Assembly (NCBI GenBank): GCA_900618425.1
Contig: UZAN01047490.1
Location: 1,596-26,297, forward strand
From: Echinostoma caproni
Lineage: Eukaryota; Platyhelminthes; Trematoda; Plagiorchiida; Echinostomatidae
Reading direction: 5' to 3'
DNA length: 24,702 bases
Part shown: one piece after another, positions 9,196 to 18,889 of the stretch
How the letters are laid out: each line of letters begins with the position of its first letter
Numbering within the stretch: the stretch's first letter is position 1
The notes under the pieces: model-generated
Databases searched by the model: none
Told to the model about the DNA's origin: nothing
The model's input: only the letters and a program-made list of their open reading frames with translations
Position numbers and translations under genes: made by a program

Positions 9196-10775
9196 CTGTA
9201 GCGAAAATCAGAATAACTGGTTTGATGCTAAAAAGGAAAATCATGTAGATCGGTGAATCAACTTGTCACTAAATAATCGTTTTTAAACCAACCTTCAGCT
9301 TTTTCGTTTAATTTTTACGCCGTACATGTGGACCAGGTTGGCCATTTGCACTGTGAATTGTTAAAGCCTAGTTTAGTTTATCCGGCTACCGTGACCGGAT
9401 CGATCACGCAGACTACGTGACCTATACTAATCACATTAAAAGATAAGCGTGTGCAGTGCGATCCAGAAGATTTTGCCCGCATTGTTTTAAGTGGACCTAT
9501 TAATCAGTTTACTCATCTAATGTTCTTATGCCTGTATGTTGGTGTTGATATTCGTATGTTGAAAGATCACACCTAAACCTAGCGGTAAACGACACGAAGC
9601 AAATGAGTTTTCGTACTGAACAAAACTGGCCGACGCCCTCTTGTTTGCTTTAGAACACGTGGGGCACCCCAAGGTATGTACTCTGGCAGTCGAAGCGCGG
9701 CACAACACAAATAAATATTCTATTTAGGAAATCATGTAGGACAAGGTCGTACGATTCCAATCGCATAGCCAATTTTCAACTCTCATTTTTTTGTTGGTTG
9801 AAAATCGTTGATTATTTGCTAATAGAAGTGCGGTTTGTCGTGTTTATTGAATTATTTATGCTGTCATCGAATCGGGCGGCTGAAACGACACACAGATGAG
9901 TTTTTCGACACATTGCAACTAATCGAATTCACGAAGTGGTACATAAAGTCCTAAATGTTGTTTATAAAAATGATCTTGGTCACTTTCATCGATCGTTTGA
10001 TTGATTTCGTCCCATCCACATTTTCGCTTGATACGAAGAGAGTGTTTTACAGTTCATGGTACTAATGGAGTATATCACATTCATTTCATGCAAATTCCTA
10101 TCCACCATTCCCACAAACTTTGGCTCTGTCTGAGTTTATCGTTTTTATCAGATAATTATATCATGTCTATAACTCGGCATGCACTGATTTTTTTACTCCC
10201 CCCCCATTCATTTGTATACTTCTCTCGTTCATCACCACATTTTCCCTTAACAATATTCCCTATTTCATCTTCAGCCATGATCTTGTCTGAGGGTCGTACG
10301 GGTGCCTCCATCATAGTTTGAGGTTGTCATGNNNNNNTGAGGTAACAGCACTCCCAGCGCGGAATCGGGAATATTCGGTGGCAACCTAAACAAGTTTCAG
10401 GAGGTCACCATTAATTTGAGGTTTTTATTTAGAAAATCCATAAGTAGCTTGAGTTTTCGTTTTCTAATAAAATGGAAAATGTGAGTTTGAATTCCATATC
10501 TTATGGTTTAGGTTTTCAGTTATCATAAGGAAACAGAAAATTCTCCTTGTTGTTGTTCATCGCACAATGGTAAGACTGAGTTAACACCCGTGTTACCTCT
10601 ACATCACTTACTGACCTATATAAGAAAATAGACACTTACGAACTCTCACCCCTTCCAAATGCGTTGCAAATGTCCCTCTATCATCGACGAAACGTTCGCA
10701 AAGGCACAAATGTAATACACCCAGTATTGGGTCGTAAAACAACGAAGCTTTTGATCACCTAGGTTTTGTCTTCTT
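9194..10775. other. Intron sequence without recognised genes
   Basis: I see no gene here. A minus-strand frame at 9526-9708 is relatively GC-rich and Cys-containing, but I recognise no family in it. It may be part of an unidentified dispersed repeat. Confidence 0.45.
10332..10337. other. Six undetermined bases (assembly gap)
   Basis: Six Ns within the long intron. If they stand for a gap of unknown size, the intron length is only approximate. Confidence 0.99.
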
Positions 10776-10856
10776 GGCAGGTTTTGAACCTCGGACATCA
10801 AACCCTGGCACGTGATAGATGATATAGCGGCCTAAGGCGCTTGATCACTACCATCC
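10776..10856 (-). repeat. tRNA-related repeat (possible SINE head)
   Basis: Read on the minus strand, this 81-base stretch has a possible A-box region (TAGTGATCAAGCGCC) and, about 45 bases further on, a good B box (GAGGTTCAAAACCTGCC) inside a short T-arm-like hairpin. No convincing acceptor stem or anticodon arm forms, so it is not a functional tRNA. It most likely comes from a tRNA-derived SINE. The family is not identified and the 3' body cannot be delimited. Confidence 0.35.
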
Positions 10857-10859
10857 GAT

Positions 10860-13559
10860 TGTTATACTCGAGGATTTCAATGCTTTTTGTTAAAATTTCA
10901 GAAATTTCGGTTACCAGCCCTTTATGACAAAAAGCGAGATTCCAGTCAGCCAATGCCAGTTAGCTTTATTATTATTTAGCTTTGTTATTTAGTTTAAGCA
11001 TAGTCTAACAGACTTGTTAACGATTCAAGGAAAATGAAATGCTCTTTTATCGAAACTGATGATTTGTATTCATTTTTAGCCGGTTTTACTAGTTGAATCG
11101 ATGAAAATAATGTAATAAAGCGAAACTGATCAGATAATCTGAATCTAAACCGTGATTCTTGGGTTAATGGAAACGGAATAGAAAATCAGGCAATCACCTC
11201 CAAGACCGTGAGAAGAATGGTCGGTATTGTTACAATTATTTGGCACGCGAGGTCTCACCACCGAGCAATGCTATCTCCTGAAACAAAACAAAATAAGTGT
11301 GCATCAATTGTTACAGTCCGATTGTATCGCTCTTATTCTATTATATAACCTCCTGCCTGACATTATAAGAACAGAACTATTCCATACAATAGATACCGAA
11401 GCAGATAAAAATGAGTGGGTCGTGTTTGTTTCTTTGACTGTCAGCACTATAAGCTGTTGTACTACTGCTACTGCTACTACTGCATCATCTATATGACAAT
11501 TTCTTCCTATTCCTTGGTTTAATGGTTATGTTCACAATACTTTGGCCAGAACTACTTGTGAGTTGACCGTTTCTGTAGAACGAAAAAATTCTAAGAATCG
11601 ACCTTGGATCTTGTTTTCTGATATGATTTGAATGCATTTAGACGCACATTTTTCTCAATCTAGGTGATAGTTTCATTTAGGTCTCACAAGTAGACTTTGA
11701 CCACTGCTAATAACTGATGATAAGTCTTCTTACGGGGTCAGTTTTGCACAACACCCGTTGTTGATTTCGCATACCGTTTCACTGTCCTACTAATTGGCTC
11801 GCATACCCTTTTGTGCTTTAACGCTCTAGAGGTGCACATGGCCATGCTCATTGCCAAATTTCGGATGAGGACATCGAGGTTCTCACAGTTTTACTGAGCT
11901 TTCTTGATTGCCCTGCCGTATTTATTGTACCCTCACTTGTTTTTTTCACTATTTCCAAAACCTAATTACCATTTTCAGGATTTTCAATAGTAACCAAATG
12001 GAAGAGTTAAATACCAAATTTCACCACATTATCCTCTATTTTAACTAAGGCATAAATAAATCACAGCTTTTACTACCACATAGTTATTGCAACCCCGAAG
12101 TGATGTTCACCTAAACTCGTTTAGTATGCAGTGCATTAACCTTTCCGTTTCAAAACTTCCAGATATCTTTTTGGCATGCTCCGTATAGGATTCCGAATTA
12201 CATCTCTATGTATATGGTTCTACTCACTAGTCAGTAATAAGACCTGAATTCTCGGTAAACTCTCGGAGTTAGAACCGCTGATATTTTTTGCTATGAGGTA
12301 CAGAACTGGGCTGTATGCAATTCACATCATTGTTTTGATATCACGAAGGAGCAACCACAATTTGGTTAAACACGAGTTATAGAATGGCGTACTATCTCGC
12401 TGGAAAATATCGTGCACTTGACCGGTTGACATCAATGCCGGAAGAATATGTTGCTCGAAGGAACGAGTATACGGTTTTAAATCTTGCATGCCTAAGGATA
12501 GGTCACTTCGGGTGTTTACCGAAAAGACGCCTCAAACTGTCGTCGAATTTTTGTCATTCGTATGCCTGCTAAAGTGCTGTTCTTCTCAAATCCTGCCGAC
12601 AATTCCAGGCACCAGGATAGTCTAAGAACTTCTTTCATTGCTAAAGTCTACAAATTTTCGTTCATTTTTTTCATGTGAACCCCGGACTAAACGTTGTGCG
12701 ACTTATGATCTTGGTAAAGCTCCAGGCTTCATATTCGTGTATTTGATTCAGAGGACCGTTCTCAATTTTTTTGTATGGTTTCAACGAAAACTTAAGTTCC
12801 GTTCTCATTGTGTGTGCATTGTATGTCGCACAGTCACCAGCACCTGTGTTTCTTCGAGAGCTCTTTTGTGTGTCCGACCCGGCTAGTTTGTTAATTCCGT
12901 TGTTTTCTCTTCAATTACTTAGATGCAATGGATCTGGATCTGTCATATCATCTAGCGCTGTTCTATATTTTGTATTTCATCCCATGAAATTCATCGATTC
13001 TTGATTTCTATATGTCAGAAAGTCTCCTCCAGGACAGCATGATCTATTCCGACTTCTATCGGCTCATTCGACGCCTCGAAATTGCTCCTATTGGTGTGAT
13101 CACATGCGTATCATCACCATGGAATCACCTGATCCTGGATCCTATCAGTTTGTTAGATGAGGACTCCACGTGTGAACCGGTTTCTCTGCGAAAGTTGTAA
13201 CAATGCATCTTCAATACACCCTAGTCTAGACAGGTTTAAATAAGCAAGTATCAAGAGGTTCAGTAGTTTGTTGCAGCAACATTCGTAGTATTTCAATGCT
13301 TAGTTGAAATAATAGATAATTTGGTGAAAGCTGGTTTTCGTTATTATTCCGATAATCAAAACTGATCGTGGAAGTATTGCAAAACCTGGGAAGGGTGTAT
13401 TGCAAGGTAGAAAAGTTGAAACGTACACTGCCCTTACTGTTGCTCGAAGGGGACTTCAATCAGCGTCGCAGCCGCTTGTTAGATCAATATCAGCTATTTC
13501 AGTTCAACACACGTCAGGGCGGTCAGTTTGTTTTTATAAATGTGAACTATTGGGATGGG
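10860..13559. other. Intron sequence with a short trinucleotide repeat, otherwise unassigned
   Basis: A short ACT/GCT trinucleotide run lies at 11461-11482. Several open frames of 60-90 codons occur (for example 11227-11496, 12638-12886 and 13012-13200), but none shows a domain I recognise and none has a convincing pair of splice signals. The frame at 13012-13200 looks less repetitive than the rest and may be repeat-derived coding debris. Confidence 0.45.
11461..11482. repeat. Short ACT/GCT trinucleotide repeat
   Basis: About seven imperfect trinucleotide units of the ACT and GCT type. It is intronic. Confidence 0.8.
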
Positions 13560-13599
13560 GTGGGTGGGTTTAATGAAGTATGCCTGTACCGTTACATCG

Positions 13600-13745
13600 C
13601 GTGATCTGTTATTTGGGCCACGAGAAATCGATTTGTTTTCCGTTCTCCTAGTAGGTCCACTTCCCATCCACCTTGTGCATTCACGTTTATTTCGTGTACA
13701 TGGTCAGGTTGTCTGTAAAGTTTTTTTCCTACTACGTTTAAATGT
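13600..13745 (+). repeat. Possible RTE-like 3' UTR fragment close to the exon
   Basis: GTAGGTCCACTTCCCATCCACC resembles GTAGGTCCAATCTCTGTCCACC in the relic at 2090-2377. The following GCATTCACGTTTATTTCGTG resembles GCATTCTCACTTATTTCGCA near 5510. This looks like a further, diverged copy of the same RTE 3' UTR in the same orientation. It ends about 50 bases before the acceptor of the exon at 13798. No coding block is recognisable. Confidence 0.4.
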
Positions 13746-13797
13746 AAACTGACAGTACTTATGTAGGATTTCTCCACCCCGTTATTTCTCATTTTAG

Positions 13798-13949
13798 TCT
13801 CCGCACCATGGGATCCGCAGCTCTGCACATTTGTCAAGTAGCTGCCGGAAACGGTGATGCCTTTTTTGAATTTGGGATTCATTGCTGGGATTACGCAGCT
13901 GCCATGCTCATTGTTCAGGAGGCCGGAGGATACTGTTGTAATTTTGATG
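13798..13949 (+). CDS. IMPA1: Inositol monophosphatase, internal exon (downstream of the two)
   Basis: This is the next exon of the same inositol monophosphatase gene. The acceptor is a T-rich run ending in TTTTAG at 13792-13797, and the donor is GTAAGT at 13950. The first base completes the glycine codon split at 239. The reading then runs LRTMGSAALHIC, VAAGNGDAFFEFGIHCWD, and on to EAGGYCC. The family signature is clear. GSAA matches the substrate-loop GTAA of human IMPA1. The Glu in FFEFG matches the inositol-binding Glu213. The Asp in HCWD matches metal ligand Asp220. The EAGG turn follows. The exon ends after one base of a codon. The C-terminal exon, expected to encode a block like FDLMSRR, was not found before the window end, so the gene is partial at both ends. 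Nothing suggests a pseudogene, because frame, phase and key residues are all intact. Confidence 0.95.
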
Positions 13950-14039
13950 GTAAGTTTTACCAACCGTTGTCGATCTGTCTCATCCTGTTGAGAGTAGGAC
14001 AAATAATTACAAGAATGCCGAGAATGAGTTAGCGATACG

Positions 14040-15099
14040 ATGAATTTCATTATTTGAAGGTCCAAACGTTCTTACAAGAATAACAACAGAGAGCCAGAGA
14101 GGTTACCAAAAGTTCATCCTCACAGCACCGTTGGATTAAACCACGATTGGCTTTGTGTCAGATCGTTCACGTTCCGATCTGGAGTAGATAAGCAACAGTT
14201 TACCAGTGAAAGCTCTTGTGTAGAAAGTCTTTGTACTTGACCAAACAATTTCTGCCTGGCTGAGACCGATTCCGTTAAGTGCACCGGTGTTGGCACTGCC
14301 TAGTTCAGGTTAGTGCTGAAGTGATAACCAGCGAACACAAGCAGTAAAAAATTTTGCAGATTTCAATCAGCTCTTTTGACGACGTTTCCATTAGGGAGCG
14401 CAGTCACGTTTCAGCTTTGCTTTTATGTAAGTCCAGAGGGTTCCGTTGGAGTTACTCTTCCTTGAGATACATTATATCCATAAGTCACAGGCGTTCGTAT
14501 GTTGATGAGACTATTGCTTACTAAAATAATTCTTTCCATCCACGTGACAATGTAGTCGCTCGTCTCCGTTTGCACGTTAGAGCAATAAGTGATCAGTGTT
14601 GACGAATAGAGTGTGTTTTACTTAAACCAAGATGCCATATTCATCCAGGTGTTTTCAACATCCGTTCAAGGGCTTTATATTTCTAAGCACTTCAAAATCC
14701 TCAGTATTGATGTTTGGTTTTTAGGAGCGCTCTGTTACTACAATCACTTTTCTCCGATTGAACTTTATCAGATTGCTGTAGTATCTGTCAGTCGGCTTGT
14801 TTGACGTTTAGCCGTTCTGATCTTACTGCGCAGGTAGGACAATAGCTCCCAAACTAAATCACACTAGGTGTTTTACCATCATTTCACTGCTGGATAATTC
14901 TGTGCCGGCTTAGTTGTTCTGGCGGTTTTCCTATCTTTTGGAGCAACTGCATCAGTAGCACATGTCGTCTTGGAGATCTTGTAGAGTGCTTAGGTGTTTT
15001 TTGTTAACTTACGTTTTCATAATATATTCCATTGGACTGTCAGAATCAAGGTCCAAAGCCTTTCTTCATCATCAGTAACATTTTATCCGACAGGTCCAT
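14040..15099. other. Intron sequence without recognised features
   Basis: I see no gene, RNA gene or named repeat. A small hairpin (CAGATCG / CGATCTG) lies near 14159-14181 and looks incidental. Confidence 0.5.
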
Positions 15100-15365
15100 T
15101 TCGGATAAGTATACCGATAGAGACACCATTCCCCCGACTGATTTGTTCGTGAATGGTACAGCAGTATGATCGAGCAGAGTTTGTCAGGTTTATCGGTTGA
15201 AGATCTCGGAACCAGCCTAATTCCTAGTTAGGTACATTGGGCGACGTGAATAAGTATCAGAAATAGTGGTACTCATGCAGTTAATTACTTTTATTCACAC
15301 CTAGTGTATCCAGTTTGTACTATTCTCAACTTGTCGTTTTGTTTTACTCCTACCTTCAAACATCT
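15100..15365 (+). pseudogene. RTE-like retrotransposon relic, C-terminal end and 3' UTR
   Basis: The reading SMIEQSLSGLSVEDLG near 15165-15210 corresponds to SMKSLTSGLxxVGxxRLPGWG. TLGDVNKYQK, a stop and then WYSC near 15235-15275 corresponds to TLGDMAQNRNQWRSC. These are the final blocks of RTE-like proteins. The sequence after it resembles the 3' UTR of the relic at 2830-3463 (AGTGGTACTCATGCAG against AGTGGTGCTCGTGCAT, then similar T-rich sequence). The copy is 5'-truncated, mutated and in sense orientation. Confidence 0.6.
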
Positions 15366-15369
15366 AAGC

Positions 15370-17120
15370 ACATCAAAAGCTAAAACAGTGTCAGGGAGAC
15401 GGTTACACAGATTGAATAATCACAAACTAGCCGACTGAATTCAATTAGTAATTGCAACTGCAGTGTTTTTTCCCCAGATGTCAGTATTGGTGGAGTGTAT
15501 TGGATAGATGGAAGTATTAGATTATGCTGGGGGACTTGAATATATCACATGTATTATTTAGTTAGACCACAAGGTAAACCTATTCGCTAAACTTGAGATC
15601 CTTGACTATCCTGAATTGATCACTACATTGATTACCATTCTGACTGTGGTTAACGACAAATAAAGAATATATATTCAAATGAAAGGTTATGTTGTCTTGC
15701 AATAAATATACATTCTATTCTTCGGTAATTCTAACAATTGTTAACCATAGGGACTGTTGAATGGTTCTTTTGTACCGTTTGAACTGGATTCTCATTGGTC
15801 CTGCTTACCGTAGTCACCCTAATCATGCACCTAGGTTAGGCGGTTCTTTATGCATACGAATCGCACATAGAGTATGGAGCTGCGGGATAGATTTCCTTAA
15901 AAGCGTGCGGAAATCACGTAAGTATGGGTACGGACAACCTAAGCCTTGCAATCTTCAATATAGTTTCACACAAGACCTAAGCAAGATGGATGTGATGTTG
16001 CGTAGATCAAAAGTGTTGAGGCTTATCATCCATCTGAACTCAGATTATTGGGGCCCCGTGTTCGAACTTGTATAATAGCTTTTCGATCATTAGACCGCAT
16101 CCGATATTTAAGCCGAAAATGCACGCTTGAGTATTACATCATTTAAACTTCTAGAATCTGTGTTCATAACAAATGGTTTGGAATCTTTCCAGATCGATTC
16201 CTTAAAGCAGGTACCTCAATTGGCAGAATCTATGTCGGCGTTTCCGTGTTTCAACACACGGCCCAAAATATGCATACATAGAATCAGTAAATGCCAACTA
16301 CTGGATCTGGTGTTTGACTGAGGCCCTCTTGCATATTACCTGCTGAATTGATCCATTTCTTGCTTGTGTCAAACCATTGGATCACGTGATGAACCATACC
16401 TGAATTGACTTCCCCGTTTAGATAGGTGCAGCAGTGGGGATAGAAATTTGTTTCGGTGGCCTAATTTATGATACAAATACTTTGAAATCGCACATCTCAC
16501 TAACGGTAGATGCTTTTTCGTAGTGTTAGTATCGTTGCATAACGAATTTCCATATCTTCCCTGGTTTTCAGTTTAGACAAAAGAATTTTAGATGCAAGGT
16601 GTCATACTGCCTACTGAATGCTAACCATGGTGTTTGTAAGAATTCAAACTAAAAATACACCGTTCTTCCTCATTGGTCTATCTAACCTGACCGTCGGATC
16701 TAATAAGAGATTCCTTGCTATTAGTCTTTTCCGATTTTTTCCACCCAGATTTTCCTGCTGGAATCCAGGAGATGAGTGTCGTGGGTTAGTTGCTTTGAGT
16801 AATGCGGCTCCGATTCGAAACGAGCCACGTGTATAGTGCAAAAGATTATCGTACACGTTCCCAGTGGAAAAATTATATAAGAACACGCATACGGCGCAAG
16901 ACAAAAAATAGTCCATCATTCTGTACTTTGTTTTTATCTCTTAGCGTTCCGTTTTTTCGTTCCTCCATTTACAGCATTGGCACCATGTCATTTTGAGGTT
17001 GGTGATTAAATACGTCTTTTTCATTGTTATTTCCTTTGATTGAATATAAAAGACAATTTTCAGGACGGGGGAAGCGGCCACACAAAGGATCATACAACAC
17101 CCAGATAATGGGGAATTGAG
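15370..17120. other. Probable intron without recognised features
   Basis: Short accidental frames only. The frames at 15761-16075 (+), 16618-16836 (+) and 16644-16919 (-) carry no domain I recognise. Confidence 0.45.
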
Positions 17121-17122
17121 GT

Positions 17123-17195
17123 GGTAGTGGTGGGATTCGAGCACATGTCCTCTGGGGTGAAAATTTGTTGACGTTAACACCGGGCCACCACTACC
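17123..17195 (-). repeat. tRNA-like sequence (tRNA-derived SINE head or pseudo-tRNA)
   Basis: Read on the minus strand, this is 73 bases, the size of a tRNA. The 7-bp acceptor stem is perfect (GGTAGTG / CACTACC) and the same ends in fact pair over 11 bp. An A-box-like TGGCCCGGTGTTAACG follows the stem, and a B-box-like TGCTCGAATCC precedes the 3' end. The T stem is imperfect and no clean anticodon arm forms, so a working tRNA is unlikely. The A box resembles that of the SINE at 18713. A retrotransposon stub has inserted exactly at its 5' edge. Confidence 0.5.
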
Positions 17196-17303
17196 CGGAT
17201 AATTCCAACCTTCATTTCGCTCTTTTATCTAAATGGGCAACCAAAACCGGCGCACGAAAGTGCATGGTTAATGGTTGTAAAAACTGAACTGAACCCGGAT
17301 AAT
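17193..17303 (+). mobile_element. RTE-like 3'-end stub with 11-bp target-site duplication
   Basis: The 11-bp sequence ACCCGGATAAT occurs at 17193-17203 and again at 17293-17303. The 89 bp between them contain TGCATGGTTAATGGTTGTA and end in a TGAACTGAAC tail, almost the same as the end of the relic at 2830-3463. This is the signature of target-primed reverse transcription of a severely 5'-truncated non-LTR element. The left duplication overlaps the 5' edge of the tRNA-like repeat at 17123-17195. The element is too short to code for anything. Confidence 0.8.
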
Positions 17304-18712
17304 ACAAATGATTCCATTCTTTTATAGTTTTCTGTTGTTTCCTGTTCCTTGCGGTACATCTTTTGAATTCAGCATGCTTTACACAACAAACTGTGAAAGG
17401 TAAAATGTTCGATCAGCTTACTGGGTTATCTGCATGTTTTGACGTTCTATCCTGACACCCGTTACGGGATGCTGCTGGCCATTCGGTTAAACTTCATAAC
17501 CTCGGATTTTCAGGTTCCATTATGAGAACAATGAGAATTTTACAACTGTTCGATATAGATTAATCTTTTGCCAATGCGTATCGCAGCTTCCAGGGCATAT
17601 ATCTCCATTAGTTATCAGTGTAAAGCTGGAAACGTACAACCTCCGGTGTTACTGATTTTCAACTACCTGTGGGGGTCCCAGTCTCTCACATCATACCTCC
17701 CCATCGACTTGATAGTTTTGGTGGTGGTGAGGGAAGTTTAAGGCGCTGTCCTGCGAGAGCGAAAAGTCGACATCCAAGCAGCTGGCTCATCTGGTTGACC
17801 AAGAAGTCAAGCGAGCAGATAAGCTCGTTTTCGGTGCTTCATCCATTAACCAAATTCAGCTCTCTATTTTATAGGTCAAATAAAAAGAGTCAGGGAAACA
17901 GGAAAAGGGTGGATCACGTTTGTGTGTGCATTTGTATGTGTATTGCGGAGGGGGCATGAAATTTCAACTCGGCTGGCAACGGTAAATCCGATTGTTTTGA
18001 ACTCACCAGAGGGGATTGTTCAATCGAATCCCGATCTCTTTGCTAGTTGACGGTCAATGATGCTTGGCCTGTTGTGACCACACTATGGTAATCTCACAGA
18101 TGGTTTTGACGTATTCACTCATTCTGACACGATCGAGTAGGCCGTGATTGCTGTCCACCCGGTTCTCATCAATTCATGACAAAAGATGTGTGCAGATTGA
18201 TTTGAACTCTCATGCACCTGAAATATTTCACATGTGTATACACAAATAAACGTGGTTCAACTTTATTGGTTACCCTGGCTCATGCGATTTGATAACTTAT
18301 GAAATAGAGAGCTGTATTAAGATTACGAATAAAGCACTGAAAACGCACTTCTTCGCTAATTTTACTTCTTGATGCAACCCTTGGCTATGTTTTATGTCAT
18401 TTGGTGGAGTAGGATATCCTTTATTCTAAGAGGCGAACGAATTAGTTTTCGGGCTCTATGCTGATTGGTTCTGTTGAAGACTAGGGTGTATCGGGTGTTC
18501 TTGACGCTATATTTGCATCATGAGGACACTAGATTCGACAAACTGCTCCTCGGCTCCCAACGAGATACAGTTTTCATACCGCATGGCTACTTTGGAGTTC
18601 AGGCTTTGGCCAGACAAAGGCTCCGGTTGTGACTCCTTAATCAAATAACTGACTATCAATGAAGACAACACCTGAACAAACATAAATTGGTAATTTGGTT
18701 CAGTCATGGCAT
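17304..18712. other. Probable intron, with one more GC-rich patch
   Basis: Around 17660-17830 the sequence is richer in G and C than its surroundings and carries an open frame (17669-17959, +) without a domain I recognise. It may be an old copy of a dispersed repeat. The rest shows nothing that I can support. Confidence 0.4.
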
Positions 18713-18850
18713 GAGCTGGTTGGCGCAGTAGTAACGCACAGGCCTTCCATGCGATGGGTCCGGAGTTCAAAGCCCGGACAGGACGGTGGATATGCACCAT
18801 TGATGAGCTCTAATAAGAGCGAAACTCGAGTCTAAAGCTCCCGAATGTTT
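18713..18850 (+). mobile_element. tRNA-derived SINE relic with a degenerate hammerhead ribozyme
   Basis: The tRNA-like head has an A-box-like TGGCGCAGTAGTAACGC (18721-18737). A T-arm-like hairpin follows, GTCCGG / CCGGAC at 18758-18763 and 18774-18779, with a GTTCAAAGC-type B box in its loop. The body follows at once with a GGACGGTGGAT lead-in and then a hammerhead layout. This order (tRNA-like promoter head, then hammerhead) is that of schistosome SMalpha-type repeats. Pol III would transcribe such an element, and a LINE would mobilise it in trans. The 3' end is not clear and may run on towards 18890. Confidence 0.65.
18794..18838 (+). ncRNA. Hammerhead ribozyme relic inside the SINE
   Basis: The core can be laid out base by base. 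The CUGAUGA position is TTGATGA (18800-18806), so only the conserved C3 is changed. Stem II is a perfect 5 bp, GCTCT with AGAGC (18807-18811 and 18816-18820), closing an AATA loop. GAA follows at 18821-18823. Stem III is ACTC / GAGT (18824-18831), extremely short as in schistosome ribozymes. The cleavage-site base is C at 18832, in a GTC triplet. Stem I between GCACCA (18794-18799) and TAAAGC (18833-18838) keeps only three of six pairs. With C3 and half of stem I lost, it is probably inactive. Confidence 0.65.
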
Positions 18851-18889
18851 GGTTAAATCGATGAACTGAGGATTGTGCGTGAAGGTGAA

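Larger units (their letters stand above)
240..13797 (+). other. Very long GT-AG intron of the inositol monophosphatase gene
   Basis: The intron is 13,558 bp long and separates the two recognised exons. It begins GTGAGT and ends TTTTAG. Its phase fits the exon pair exactly, since two codon bases precede it and one follows. It contains at least four sense-strand RTE-like relics, a minus-strand tRNA-like repeat, two microsatellites, one isolated N and one six-N gap. Its length is explained largely by retrotransposon accumulation. An unrecognised alternative exon inside it cannot be ruled out by eye. Confidence 0.88.

Noticed and set aside
10660..10720. Possible second hammerhead near a GACGAAACG motif
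   Set aside because: GACGAAAC is present at about 10686-10693, but no CUGAUGA-like box with a matching stem II lies upstream.
13808..14032. Open frame taken as a complete 74-residue protein
   Set aside because: Only the part up to 13949 is the inositol monophosphatase exon. The rest reads through the GTAAGT donor into intron. The Met is internal (LRTMGSAA), not a start.
13592..14065. 157-codon minus-strand frame
   Set aside because: It is antisense to the genuine exon and reads across its splice sites, so it is a shadow frame.
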